This document shows, one piece after another, positions 1 through 8,551 of a DNA stretch of 64,000 bases. Below the pieces are notes generated by a model. That model did not search any database and was not told where the DNA came from. It saw nothing but the letters and a program-made list of their open reading frames with translations. The DNA comes from Candidatus Villigracilaceae bacterium (GTDB lineage Bacteria; Chloroflexota; Anaerolineae; Anaerolineales; Villigracilaceae): contig JAPKMP010000006.1 of assembly GCA_026645935.1 (NCBI GenBank), positions 146,546 through 210,545 of the forward strand. Reading direction: 5' to 3'. A program made the translations under genes and the position numbers. How positions within the stretch are numbered: the first letter of the stretch is position 1; each line of letters begins with the position of its first letter.

Positions 1-719
1 ATACGCTGACCTTGAAGCAGGGCGAGAAGGAAATTCAAATCCAGGATGTGGACAAGGTTTTAGTGGCAGTTGGGCGGGTGAAAAATCTAGAGTCGCTCGG
101 ATTGGAGCAGGCTGGGGTCAAATGGGATGCGGGGACGGGAGTGCAGGTCAACTCGTTCGGGGAGAGCAATGTCAAAGGTGTGTATGCCATCGGGGATGTC
201 ACACCCACCTCAGCTTTTACCCATTCGGCCAATGCCCAGGGACGGCGTGTCGTCCAGTGTATCGCATTTCCGTTTTTGCCGCTGGCGAAGAAGGAACCGA
301 TCTTTCCGAACGCCACATTCAGCGACCCCGAGGTGGCGAATGTCGGGCTGACGCAAAAACAGATCGCGGAGAAGTATCACCCGCAACTCATCAAACGCAT
401 CCGCGTGGATTTCAAGGACCACACCGATAGAGGCTATACCGATGGCGTGGAAAATGGTTTCATCATTGCCGATGTGATCCGACTCACAGGGCGGATCCTG
501 CATGTGACGATCGTGGGCGCGAGCGCATCCGAAATGATCTCGTTCTTCACCCTTGCCATCAGCCAAAAGATTTCACTGTATAAGATTTATCGACTGGTGT
601 ATCCGTATCCCACATTTTCAAGCGGCATTTTGAAAGTGGCGGATTTCTTCATGCGTGAGACGCTGCCGAATATCAGGAAAGAGCTGGGCGCGTTTTTGAA
701 GTATCGCTTTGCGAAATAA
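1..719 (+). CDS. FAD/NAD(P)-dependent disulfide oxidoreductase, C-terminal part
   Basis: The frame is open to the left edge, so only about the last 238 residues are seen. They hold the end of the NAD domain (VLVAVGRVKN), the second FAD-binding motif (GVYAIGDVTPTSAFTHSA) and the C-terminal dimerisation domain (FSDPEVANVGLT). This order is that of the class I disulfide reductases (lipoamide dehydrogenase, mercuric reductase, glutathione reductase). The His-Pro-Thr-x-x-E active-site segment of lipoamide dehydrogenase is replaced by YPYPTFSS, so it is probably not lipoamide dehydrogenase; the mercuric reductase-like group, often found with TVP38 membrane proteins, is a better guess. The redox-active Cys pair would lie upstream of the window. 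Confidence 0.85.
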   Translation, partial: TLTLKQGEKEIQIQDVDKVLVAVGRVKNLESLGLEQAGVKWDAGTGVQVNSFGESNVKGVYAIGDVTPTSAFTHSANAQGRRVVQCIAFPFLPLAKKEPIFPNATFSDPEVANVGLTQKQIAEKYHPQLIKRIRVDFKDHTDRGYTDGVENGFIIADVIRLTGRILHVTIVGASASEMISFFTLAISQKISLYKIYRLVYPYPTFSSGILKVADFFMRETLPNIRKELGAFLKYRFAK

Positions 720-723
720 CAAC

Positions 724-756
724 AGGTGACAGTCACTTTTAAAGTGACTGTCACCT
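724..756 (+). terminator. Hairpin, probable terminator after the oxidoreductase
   Basis: A perfect 16-base inverted repeat with one central base (arms 724-739 and 741-756) starts 5 bases after the stop codon. It is followed by TTATT rather than a run of T, so termination is likely but not certain. The next start codon is 20 bases away, so the hairpin also separates two transcription units. Confidence 0.6.
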
Positions 757-775
757 TATTACATGAGGAGAACCT

Positions 776-2020
776 ATGAAAAAAATTGTCTACTTGCTCG
801 TAACATTATCTTTACTGCTCGCGGCGTGCGCCTCACCCGCACAACCAACCGGCGAATTCGACCTCAATAACTGGGACAGCGTGCTTTCCGCCGCAAAGGG
901 ACAAACCGTCAATTGGTACATCTGGGGCGGCTCGGATAGCATCAATGCCTATGTTGATAACTTCTACGGCAAAGCATTGAAGGAACGCTACGACATCACA
1001 CTCAACCGTGTACCGCTCGCCGACACTGTGGATGCGGTCAATCAGGTCTTGAGCGAAAAGCAGGCGGGCACCGACCCAGGCTCGGTGGATTTGATCTGGA
1101 TCAACGGCGAGAATTTCTTCACGCTCAAACAAGCCGACATGCTGTACAAAGATTGGGCGCAGACAATCCCCAACGCCAAACTCGTGGATTGGGAAAACCC
1201 CGCCATCAATCTCGACTTCGGCAACCCCGTGGATAATCAGGAAAGCCCGTGGTCTTCGGCGCAGTTTCAATTCGTATACGACTCCGCCCGTATGAGCGCA
1301 GATGAACTTCCGCGCTCGTATGCCGAACTCAAGGATTGGGCGTGCGCCAACCCTGGTCGTTTCACGTACATCGCCCCTGGACCTGGCGGTTTTCTCGGCA
1401 CACGTTTCGCCAAGGGTGCGCTGTATGAAGTCAGCGGCGATGCCAGGCAATGGCTGAATTTCGATCAAGCCTTGTGGGATCAACACTCGCCTGCGTTGTG
1501 GGATTACTTCAATGAGATGAAACCCTGCCTGTGGCGGAATGGCGAGACCTATCCCAAAGATGAATCGGAACTCGTCAATCTCTTCGCCAACAACGAAGTG
1601 GACTTGAGCATGACCAACGACATTACTGGCGCAGGTCGCTGGATCGCCGATGGTCGCATGCCTGAAACCGCGCGCGCCTTCGTCTTCGATAACTACATGA
1701 TCGGCGATTTCAACTATGTTGCCATTCCGCTCAACGCGCCCAACAAAGCCGCCGCGCTCGTGCTGGCGAACCTCCTGCTCGAACCCGAATTCCAAGCCGC
1801 GCAGATTCTCCCCGAAAATGGTTTCGGTCTCGGCTACGCCATTGACGTGACCCGCGTGACTGACCCTGCGGCTCTTTCCGCGCTCGAAACTGCCGCTTCC
1901 AAATTGGGCGACGCCGCCACCCCAGCCTCAGACCTTGCCAAATCGCTCGTCGGTGACTCTGCCGCCGAATACCAAGGCGTGCTTGAGCAGGATTGGTTGA
2001 CGTTCGTCTTGCAGAAATAA
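776..2020 (+). CDS. ABC transporter substrate-binding lipoprotein (YnjB type)
   Basis: Extracytoplasmic binding protein of an ABC importer, 414 residues. The N-terminus is a lipoprotein signal (MKKIVYLLVT, then lipobox LLAAC with Cys18 as the lipidation site). The mature part begins with VNWYIWGGSDSINAYVD and contains DLIWINGENF, which recall the E. coli YnjB family of type 1 solute-binding proteins. GAGGAG at 765-770 is a well-placed ribosome site. It is followed by a DM13 protein, two permeases and an ATPase in the same direction, a complete importer. The substrate of YnjBCD-type transporters is not established and cannot be read from this sequence. Confidence 0.85.
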   Translation: MKKIVYLLVTLSLLLAACASPAQPTGEFDLNNWDSVLSAAKGQTVNWYIWGGSDSINAYVDNFYGKALKERYDITLNRVPLADTVDAVNQVLSEKQAGTDPGSVDLIWINGENFFTLKQADMLYKDWAQTIPNAKLVDWENPAINLDFGNPVDNQESPWSSAQFQFVYDSARMSADELPRSYAELKDWACANPGRFTYIAPGPGGFLGTRFAKGALYEVSGDARQWLNFDQALWDQHSPALWDYFNEMKPCLWRNGETYPKDESELVNLFANNEVDLSMTNDITGAGRWIADGRMPETARAFVFDNYMIGDFNYVAIPLNAPNKAAALVLANLLLEPEFQAAQILPENGFGLGYAIDVTRVTDPAALSALETAASKLGDAATPASDLAKSLVGDSAAEYQGVLEQDWLTFVLQK

Positions 2021-2103
2021 TGTCGTTGCGAGGGCACTTTGCGAAGCAAACTCCCTGCGCCATGAGATTGCTTCGACGAAACGAACACGTCTCTCAATGA
2101 CGG
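2021..2103. repeat. Dispersed hairpin repeat (TGTCGTTGCGAGG family)
   Basis: Starts directly after the binding-protein stop codon. It reads TGTCGTTGCGAGG...GAAGCAAACTCC and returns in inverted form as GAGATTGCTTCG...CTCAATGACGG, so it can fold into a long imperfect hairpin. Related copies lie at 42573-42607 (TGTCATTGCGAGGACG...CGAAGCAATCTCC) and 35541-35562. Such REP-like units are common between genes in many bacteria. It may protect or attenuate the operon mRNA between the binding protein and the next genes. Confidence 0.6.
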
Positions 2104-2125
2104 AAATCTACTAAAGGAACACATC

Positions 2126-2707
2126 ATGCGCCGAAAAAATAGTTCACCCTGGGGTTATCTTGGTATCGTTATTGTCTTGGGGATTGTGGCGGCGTTTGCT
2201 TGGTGGTTTATCTCGCCCGCCTTCATTGACAATGCGGTCAGCGAGCCGTTGCCCGTAGCCGCTGTCGAAACCAGCCCAACACCCGCCACCGTTGAGACCA
2301 ACCCCACCGTCGCGGCTGTCGAGCCGCAAGCGACAGTTGAAAATCCGCCTGCGGTTGTGGCGGATCGGGTCTTGTCGCGTGGTTCGTTCTATAACCTTGC
2401 GCACTTAAGTTCAGGTGAAGCGGCTGTCTATCAACTGGCAGATAGTACCCGAATTTTGCGTTTGCAAAACTTCTCCGTTGATAATGGACCCGATCTGTAC
2501 GTCTACCTCGTACCCGTTGACCCCGTGCCCAATGCTTCGGGCAGTGAAATCCCAGGCTATTTCAGCCTCGGCAGATTGAAAGGCAACATCGGCGACCAAA
2601 ATTATGAACTCCCCGCCGACCTTGACCTGAGTCAATACAAGTCTGTGGTGATCTGGTGTCAGGCGTTTGCTGTCCCCTTTGCCGCTGCGCCATTGAATCC
2701 CCCGTGA
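2126..2707 (+). CDS. Membrane-anchored DM13 domain protein
   Basis: 193 residues. An N-terminal membrane helix (about residues 11-29) is followed by a Pro/Thr/Val-rich linker (about 40-75, with repeated PTPATVETNPTVAAVE-like units) and a DM13 domain (about 85-190). The domain shows its usual landmarks: SRGSFYNLAHLSSG, LQNFSVDNGPDLYVYL, LGRLKGNIGDQNYELP and the single Cys in VVIWCQAF. DM13 domains are thought to be heme-free redox or electron-transfer modules related to DOMON domains, and this Cys is the conserved one. It sits between the binding protein and permeases of an ABC importer, so it may act with the importer on the cell surface, but this link is inferred from position alone. Confidence 0.8.
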   Translation: MRRKNSSPWGYLGIVIVLGIVAAFAWWFISPAFIDNAVSEPLPVAAVETSPTPATVETNPTVAAVEPQATVENPPAVVADRVLSRGSFYNLAHLSSGEAAVYQLADSTRILRLQNFSVDNGPDLYVYLVPVDPVPNASGSEIPGYFSLGRLKGNIGDQNYELPADLDLSQYKSVVIWCQAFAVPFAAAPLNPP

Positions 2708-2737
2708 AATTCGAATCTATACTTTGAGCTCCAAGCC

Positions 2738-3592
2738 GTGCTTAACAAGATTCAAAAAAATCCCTACACCGCCCTCGCCCCAGCATTGACACTCATCCTC
2801 GTCATGCTGGGCGCGAGTCTTTTGTATGCTATTGCAGAAAGTCTCGGCTTTATCAGCGTCATCGGTCAAAGCGACGTTTCCTTCCGCGCTTATCGCGCCG
2901 CCCTCGCCGCCGACTCGGAGTTTTGGGTGTCGCTCGCATTTTCGTTGTGGGTCAGCATCACAGCAACCCTGCTTGCATCGGCATTTGCATTGCTCGTCGC
3001 CGTCTGGCTCAACAATCACCGCACGCAATCAGACACCCTCGCCCTCAACTGGAATCTCGCTTTCCCTCATCTCGTCTTAGCCACCGCGCTCCTGCTCTTC
3101 CTCTCTCAAAGCGGGCTTCTTGCCCGTTGGGCGGCATCGCTCGGTCTCATCACCACGCCCGATCAATTCCCCGTCCTCATCCGCGACCGTTACGGCATCG
3201 GCATCATCCTGCATTACGTCGGCAAAGAGATTCCCTTCCTCACGCTCATCGTTCTCGCCGTGCTTCGTTCGCAACCCATCGGCTACGACGTCGTTGCGCA
3301 AAACCTTGGCGCAAATCGCTGGCAACGTCTGCGCCACATCACTGTTCCACAAGTGACGCCCGCCCTGCTCTCAGGCGCATTACTTGTTTTTGGATTTATC
3401 TTCAGCAGTTACGAAGTCCCTGCGATATTAGGAGTCGGCTACCCGCGCGCCTTGCCTGTCCTAGCGCTCCGCTTCTTCCTTGACCCAGACCTGCGTGCCC
3501 GCTCCGAAGGCATGGTCATCAGCCTGATCATTACTGCCATTGTCATGTTGGTATCGATGGTGAGTTTACGGTTTGGGGAGAAAAAAGAATGA
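2738..3592 (+). CDS. ABC transporter permease, first subunit
   Basis: 284-residue integral membrane protein with about six hydrophobic segments. The cytoplasmic loop YDVVAQNLGANRWQRLRHIT near residues 185-205 is the EAA-type coupling motif that contacts the ATPase. The start is GTG at 2738, with no strong ribosome site. The downstream permease overlaps it by 4 bases (ATGA), so the two are translationally coupled. In E. coli the two halves are fused as YnjC; here they are separate proteins. Imports the ligand of the lipoprotein encoded at 776. Confidence 0.85.
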   Translation: MLNKIQKNPYTALAPALTLILVMLGASLLYAIAESLGFISVIGQSDVSFRAYRAALAADSEFWVSLAFSLWVSITATLLASAFALLVAVWLNNHRTQSDTLALNWNLAFPHLVLATALLLFLSQSGLLARWAASLGLITTPDQFPVLIRDRYGIGIILHYVGKEIPFLTLIVLAVLRSQPIGYDVVAQNLGANRWQRLRHITVPQVTPALLSGALLVFGFIFSSYEVPAILGVGYPRALPVLALRFFLDPDLRARSEGMVISLIITAIVMLVSMVSLRFGEKKE

Positions 3593-4383
3593 AAAAGATT
3601 CTTTCTTATTTCCTGCGCTTTATCCTTTATCTCATCCTCATCGCGCCTCTCCTCCTCTTCATCGCCTACGGATTCTCCACCCGCTGGTTCTTCCCCGCAC
3701 CCTTCCCCACCGAGTGGACCACCTCCACCTTTGACCGCGCCCTGAACGACTCACGCACGTTGACAGGTCTGCGTGATGGTTTGACAATTGCGGTCATCGT
3801 ATCTCTGCTTTCGTTAGCGCTTGCCCTCCCCGCCGCCCGTGCCATGGGACTGCGTCAATTCAAAGGCAGGCAGTTGGCGTGGCTGTTGCTCTTCCTGCCG
3901 ACAGTTGTCCCGCCGCTGGCAATCGGCATGGGACTCAACATCCTCTTCCTGCAACTCGGTTTGGCAGGGACAATCTTCGGCGTGGTGCTGGCGCATTTGA
4001 TTCCCACATTGCCCTACACCATCTTCACCCTCTCCAGCGCCTTCGCCCGCTACGATGAGAATTTTGAACATCAAGCATTGGCGCTTGGTGCAAGCCCCCT
4101 GCAAATCTTCGTCAACGTCACCTTGCGGATGATGACTCCCAGTTTGGTAGTGGCAACATTATTCGCCTTCCTCATCTCATGGAGTCAATACCTGCTCACC
4201 CTGCTCATCGGCGGCGGGAAGATCATCACCCTGCCGATCTTATTATTCGCCGCCGCTTCGGGTGGCAATCCATCCACGATTGGGAACCAGTCCCTGCTGT
4301 TCGTCCTGCCGCCTGTGCTGGTCATCGCCTTCACCGCGCGTGAGTTGATGCGGCACGGGGAGGATATTCGGGAGCAGTATTGA
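3589..4383 (+). CDS. ABC transporter permease, second subunit
   Basis: 264 residues with about six membrane helices. The EAA-type loop is seen as NFEHQALALGASPLQIFVNVT (about residues 157-177). The ATG at 3589 overlaps the stop codon of the first permease and is preceded by a purine-rich stretch. It should pair with that subunit to form the channel of the importer. The ATPase gene follows after a 142-base gap that holds a long inverted repeat. Confidence 0.85.
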   Translation: MKKILSYFLRFILYLILIAPLLLFIAYGFSTRWFFPAPFPTEWTTSTFDRALNDSRTLTGLRDGLTIAVIVSLLSLALALPAARAMGLRQFKGRQLAWLLLFLPTVVPPLAIGMGLNILFLQLGLAGTIFGVVLAHLIPTLPYTIFTLSSAFARYDENFEHQALALGASPLQIFVNVTLRMMTPSLVVATLFAFLISWSQYLLTLLIGGGKIITLPILLFAAASGGNPSTIGNQSLLFVLPPVLVIAFTARELMRHGEDIREQY

Positions 4384-4485
4384 CCCCCTCCGCCCTAGCG
4401 GGCACCTCCCCCAAATTCCGCAAAAAGCGCAATTATGATTATTCAAAATCTATATGTGGAATTTGGGGGAGGCTGGGTGGGGGTC
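4382..4485. repeat. Long imperfect inverted repeat between permease and ATPase genes
   Basis: The inner arms match perfectly over 15 bases (CCTCCCCCAAATTCC at 4405-4419 and its complement at 4458-4472). Outer arms at 4382-4391 and 4476-4485 match with one mismatch, and the left arm carries an extra small hairpin (GCCCTAGCGGGC). The loop is AT-rich. The element lies inside an operon, so it is read through, and could act as an mRNA stabiliser or be a small non-autonomous mobile element; no target duplication is evident. Confidence 0.65.
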
Positions 4486-4525
4486 CGTCTGCTGTCAAAT
4501 CGCTAGAAAGAAAATTATCAAACCC

Positions 4526-5566
4526 ATGACCCAAATTACTATCACTTCCCTCCACAAAACCTACCCCAACGCCTCCACGCCTGTATTGCAAGATTTCAAC
4601 TTGTCCATCGATGACGGCGAAATGGTTGCCTTGCTGGGACCCTCTGGCACAGGCAAATCTACATTGCTGAAACTCATCGCAGGCATTGAACAACCCGATA
4701 GCGGCAATATTCTCTTCGACGGCGAATCCATTTTGCAGACGGAACCGAACAAACGCGGCGCGGTGTTGATGTTCCAGAAGTCATATCTCTTTCCGTTCTT
4801 GAATGTGGAGGAGAATATAGGTTTTGGGTTGAAAATGCAAGGTGTGTCATCTGAAACGATCCAAGCCGAAGTAAAACGGATGTTGAATTTGATCGGCTTG
4901 CCTGGGATCGAGAAGCGCAGGGTCGGTCAACTCTCTGGTGGTGAAGGTCAGCGCGTGGCGTTGGCGCGGGCGTTGGTGACTCAGCCCAAATTGCTGATGT
5001 TGGATGAACCGCTCTCGAGTTTGGATACGTCGGTGCGGATGAATTTGCAGGCGGCGATCCGTGAGATTCAAGGTGAGTTAGGAATCACAACGATCTTCGT
5101 CACGCATGATTTAAGCGAAGCCATGGCAATGTCTGACCGTATGGCGATCCTTTTGGATGGGGAAGCGACGGCGTATGACAAACCTGATGTATTGTTTCAC
5201 CATCCGCCGTGCGTGCGGAGTGCAAAATTTGTCGGGGTGGTTCTGTTTCTCGAAGGCGAATCAAGCGGCGGGTGGTTGGAAGCAGCGGATGTGGGCAGAG
5301 TCAGACTCAAGGATGAGTCAAAGGTTGGTCGAAGCGTATTCGCCATCAGACCAGAACATATCCGCATTCAAAAAGAGGCGACAAAAAATTCGCTCAAGGG
5401 TGTGGTGCAAAGTTGTTTGTTTCGTGGGGAGGCGTTGGAAGTGCTGGTGCGGGTGGGCGCGGTGACGACGCACGCGCGCCTGCCCATGCCTACTCCAATG
5501 TTTGCGCATGGCGAAGAAGTTTTTGTGCAGTTGCCCGCCGAGCATTTGTTTGAGGTGGAGGGATGA
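4526..5566 (+). CDS. ABC transporter ATP-binding protein (Fe/spermidine/YnjD type)
   Basis: 346 residues from the ATG at 4526; an upstream in-frame ATG at 4454 lies inside the inverted repeat and is rejected as the start. Walker A is GPSGTGKST, the Q-loop is in VLMFQKSYLFPF, the signature is LSGGEGQRVALARAL, Walker B is LLMLDEPLSSLD, and the switch His is in FVTHDLSEAMAMSD. A C-terminal TOBE-like domain (about residues 250-345, with FAIRPEHIRI) marks the spermidine/molybdate/iron class of importers. The ATPase powers the two permeases upstream. Last gene of the operon. Confidence 0.9.
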   Translation: MTQITITSLHKTYPNASTPVLQDFNLSIDDGEMVALLGPSGTGKSTLLKLIAGIEQPDSGNILFDGESILQTEPNKRGAVLMFQKSYLFPFLNVEENIGFGLKMQGVSSETIQAEVKRMLNLIGLPGIEKRRVGQLSGGEGQRVALARALVTQPKLLMLDEPLSSLDTSVRMNLQAAIREIQGELGITTIFVTHDLSEAMAMSDRMAILLDGEATAYDKPDVLFHHPPCVRSAKFVGVVLFLEGESSGGWLEAADVGRVRLKDESKVGRSVFAIRPEHIRIQKEATKNSLKGVVQSCLFRGEALEVLVRVGAVTTHARLPMPTPMFAHGEEVFVQLPAEHLFEVEG

Positions 5567-5572
5567 TTTTGG

Positions 5573-5830
5573 TTAGGAATTACCACTCAGGGCTTTGTCG
5601 AGTTCTTCGTTGGTCGGTTCCGTCAGAATCAGTTTCTGTTTTCCCTCGCCGAATACCAGAGTCGGTGTACTGCGATAGCCGCCGTTGATGAAAATCACGA
5701 AGTGCTCTGCATCGGCGTTATGATCAATATTCACTTCGCGGAATGGCACGTTCAGGGCAAGCAGATGTTCGCGCGTGCGCTCGGTATCATCGCAATCAGT
5801 TGCGCCGAGCAGGGTGATTGGCAATGGCAT
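5573..5830 (-). CDS. Glutaredoxin-like protein with a single Cys
   Basis: 85 residues from the ATG at 5830, chosen because AAGGAA lies 8 bases before it; a longer frame starting at 5872 lacks a ribosome site. The start ITLLGATDCDDTERTREHL places Cys13 where the glutaredoxin CxxC lies, but the second Cys is Asp. Later landmarks are VNIDHNADAEHFV and the cis-Pro segment GGYRSTPTLVFG. These match the thioredoxin-fold glutaredoxins that work with one Cys. It is convergent with the ABC ATPase gene, only 6 bases apart. The DsbA-like gene next door is transcribed away from it, so the two may share a control region (5831-5959). Confidence 0.75.
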   Translation of the reverse strand: MPLPITLLGATDCDDTERTREHLLALNVPFREVNIDHNADAEHFVIFINGGYRSTPTLVFGEGKQKLILTEPTNEELDKALSGNS

Positions 5831-5959
5831 TGTCTGATTTCCTTGGACTGGGTTTGGGTTGAAAGAGGACATCAAGGGTTTTCTTGATTACTCAATATCA
5901 TTAAATTATCATTCAAATGATTGTGTTGTGCAAGAGTTTTTTTCAAACCTGGAGGATCC

Positions 5960-6592
5960 ATGACTACCCCTCTTTCCATTCATATCTTCTTCGACTTTAT
6001 TTGTCCGTGGTGTTTTCTTACCGACCAGATCCTTGAAGGTTTGGCAAAACGTTATGCACTGACTTTCATCCCCGTATCTTTCCCGCTTTGGGAACATGGT
6101 TTGGGACATCTATCATTTGAAGAAAATGAAGCTCTACGCCTGCGCACACATGCGGCGGATGCTACTGCAATTACCGCCGCACAAGAATGGCTGGGAGCAG
6201 AAGGAATGTCGCTTGGACCTTGGGGCGTAGCAACACTTGACGCACATGTAGGCGCACAATTTGCGGCTTCACGTGGACGGCTAAAAGAGTATCAACACGT
6301 ACTTTTCAATGCTCATTTTTTTCGAAACTTGCGCCTTGATTCGCGCGAGACGTTAAGTCTGCTTGCCGCTGAAGTTGGTTTGCCCCCCGACGATTTTAAT
6401 TCTGCCCTTGATGACGCTCAATATCGCCAAGCCATCCTAAATGCGCAGATACAGGCAAGACGATTAGGCATTACTGGCGTTCCTGCTATTGTGGTGGATA
6501 ATCGTTATCTTGTCGTTGGCGCGCGACCGCCTGAGACCTATGCAGAAATTATTGAACGGGTCATACAAGAAAAAAGCATGGGAAAAGAGTAA
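5960..6592 (+). CDS. DsbA/FrnE-family thiol oxidoreductase
   Basis: 210 residues from the ATG at 5960, which has a GGAGG site 5 bases before it; the frame continues upstream without a better start. The active site is FDFICPWCF (Cys15 and Cys18), and the long helical insertion that follows, with HLSFEENEALRLRTHAADA and later GITGVPAIVVDN (cis-Pro loop), fits the FrnE/HCCA-isomerase branch of DsbA-like proteins. There is no signal peptide, so it acts in the cytoplasm. It is divergent from a glutaredoxin-like gene. Confidence 0.85.
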   Translation: MTTPLSIHIFFDFICPWCFLTDQILEGLAKRYALTFIPVSFPLWEHGLGHLSFEENEALRLRTHAADATAITAAQEWLGAEGMSLGPWGVATLDAHVGAQFAASRGRLKEYQHVLFNAHFFRNLRLDSRETLSLLAAEVGLPPDDFNSALDDAQYRQAILNAQIQARRLGITGVPAIVVDNRYLVVGARPPETYAEIIERVIQEKSMGKE

Positions 6593-6623
6593 AACTTATG
6601 ATGCCAGTGTTTGAGAGCTACAT

Positions 6624-7289
6624 ATGAAGCCGCGCGGACTTTCGCAAGAAGATGTCGAAAAATTTTATGATACGTTCGGGGCGCGGCAGGATGGCGCAGG
6701 CTATTACGAAGAGGTGACGTTGGCAGAGTTGACCCGCTTTGCGAAATTTGAATCAGCGAGTTCGATTGCGGAGTTCGGTTGTGGTACGGGTCGCTTTGCG
6801 GAAGAGATGTTACGCGTGAATAACGCTTCGTATTGGGGTTGCGATGTGAGCGCCACGATGATTCAATTGAGCCGTTCACGACTGGCGAAATATGACGAGC
6901 GAGTGACGTTAATGAAATCAGCGGGCGAAACGATATTGCCATTACAAGATGAATCGTGTGACCGCTTTGTCTCGAATTATGTATTGGATATTTTATCGGC
7001 GCAGGAAATTGAATCTGTGTTGGGTGAAGCGCGGCGAATTTTGAAACCCAACGGGTTGCTGTGCTTAACTGGTTTAACGTTTGGCGAAGGTTTGTTCTCG
7101 AAAGCATGGACAGCGTTTTGGAATCTGCGCTTTGACCTGAATCCCAAATGGGTGGGCGGATGTAGACCTGTGGCATTTACCAAATATTTGGACGACTGGG
7201 AATTGGTTCATCATGCGGTGGTAACCACGAGCAGAATCGCTTCAGAGGTTGTCGTGGCAACAAAGCAAACACATACAACCGGCAACTGA
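6624..7289 (+). CDS. Class I SAM-dependent methyltransferase
   Basis: 221 residues. Motif I is IAEFGCGTGRFAEEM (about residues 50-64) and the acidic residue after strand 2 is in YWGCDVSATMI. The post-motif RFVSNYVLDILSAQEIESVLGEARRILKPNGLLCLTG fits the Methyltransf_11/25 fold. The acceptor substrate cannot be told. It begins 31 bases after the DsbA-like gene and may be cotranscribed with it. Confidence 0.85.
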   Translation: MKPRGLSQEDVEKFYDTFGARQDGAGYYEEVTLAELTRFAKFESASSIAEFGCGTGRFAEEMLRVNNASYWGCDVSATMIQLSRSRLAKYDERVTLMKSAGETILPLQDESCDRFVSNYVLDILSAQEIESVLGEARRILKPNGLLCLTGLTFGEGLFSKAWTAFWNLRFDLNPKWVGGCRPVAFTKYLDDWELVHHAVVTTSRIASEVVVATKQTHTTGN

Positions 7290-7321
7290 TTACCATTCTT
7301 AATTTACCACTCACTTCGCAC

Positions 7322-8551
7322 ATGTCCGCACATGATATCACCCTCCTCTTTGCCCAACTCAGCCTGATGCTGGTTTTTGCGTTGCTGTGCGCTTGGGTGG
7401 CGCGGCGGTTTCGGCATCCAAGCATTGTTGGCGAATTGGTCGCAGGAATACTGCTTGGTCAAACCGTCTTTGGCGCGGTGGCTTCGGATGTCTTCCAACA
7501 AATTTTTCCTTTGCATGGCAATGTCGCTGTGGCTCGTGATGCACTCCTGCTAACGGGCATGTTGTTCTTTTTATTTTCCACGGGCATGGAGGTCAACCTC
7601 AACACCATGCGTGGACGTGGTGTGAGTGTTCTGCTGGTCAGCGGATTTGGGATTCTGATTCCTTTTGTGTTCGGTACAGGAATGGTGCTTGCATTGCCAA
7701 ACTTTTTTGGATATGACCCCACCGCCAATGGCTGGATTCTTCCCTTCTTCCTTGGCACTGCCCTCGGCATTTCCGCCCTCCCAGTCATTGCCCGCATATT
7801 ACTTGACCTGAACCTGCTGGGCAAAGAAATCGGGAGCGTGATCCTCACCTCAGCCGTGTTGAACGATCTTGTGGGTTGGGCAATTTTTGCGGTCTGCCTT
7901 AACCTGATCCGCACCAATGGAGCGGATGCAAACCTGCCTGCTGTAATTGGCTCGATTTTGGCGGTGCTGGGGTTGATCTGGTTTGGGACGATGTGGCTGG
8001 CACGTCCATTGTTGAAGTGGCTGAAACGTTCTGATTTCCCTGGCGCGTTCCTGATCGTGGCGTGTATTTTTATCTTGAGCGCCGCCGCGTTGGGAGAGTG
8101 GTTCGGTATCCATCCTGTTTTTGGTGTGTTTTTGGTCGGTGTGGTCTTCGCTCAATTTTCCAAGGATGAATCCGATCAGCAAGCCAGCGAAGCGATACAC
8201 AGAATGGCGATCTATTTATTTGCGCCGTTATATTTTGTCTCGGTGGGATTGAAGGTCAACTTTGCCGAGAACTTTAATTTGTGGCTGGTGTTACTGGTGA
8301 CCATAGTGGCAATTGTGAGTAAGGTGATCGGCGCAGGTTTGGGCGCACGGCTCGGCGGCTTTAATCCACGCACATCAGTAGGCATTGGTTTTGGCATGTC
8401 TGCCCGTGGTGCTATTGAAATTATCCTGGCTACGGTGGCACTTGAATATCAAATTATTGACGGACGTATCTTCGTGGCATTGGTGGTGATGGCGCTGGTC
8501 ACATCGATGGTCAGCGGGGTGATGTTGAAGCGGGTAGTCACTGCTTCTTGA
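7322..8551 (+). CDS. Cation:proton antiporter (CPA2, Kef type)
   Basis: 409 residues, about 12-13 membrane helices and no cytosolic nucleotide-binding tail. Landmarks of the Na+/H+ exchanger domain are FRHPSIVGELVAGILLGQTVFG near the N-terminus, ILTSAVLNDLVGWAIFAV in the middle (the Asn-Asp pair of the ion site) and ARGAIEIILATVALEYQII near the end. It exchanges protons for Na+ or K+ at the membrane. Its last 14 bases overlap the end of the convergent membrane-protein gene. Confidence 0.85.
   Translation: MSAHDITLLFAQLSLMLVFALLCAWVARRFRHPSIVGELVAGILLGQTVFGAVASDVFQQIFPLHGNVAVARDALLLTGMLFFLFSTGMEVNLNTMRGRGVSVLLVSGFGILIPFVFGTGMVLALPNFFGYDPTANGWILPFFLGTALGISALPVIARILLDLNLLGKEIGSVILTSAVLNDLVGWAIFAVCLNLIRTNGADANLPAVIGSILAVLGLIWFGTMWLARPLLKWLKRSDFPGAFLIVACIFILSAAALGEWFGIHPVFGVFLVGVVFAQFSKDESDQQASEAIHRMAIYLFAPLYFVSVGLKVNFAENFNLWLVLLVTIVAIVSKVIGAGLGARLGGFNPRTSVGIGFGMSARGAIEIILATVALEYQIIDGRIFVALVVMALVTSMVSGVMLKRVVTAS

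Noticed and set aside
833..1795. Minus-strand open frame of 320 codons
   Set aside because: Antisense shadow of the ABC binding-protein gene; the lipoprotein reading is clearly the real one.
4454..4525. Upstream extension of the ABC ATPase
   Set aside because: The 24 extra codons lie in the inverted repeat and do not look like the family's N-terminus; the ATG at 4526 does.
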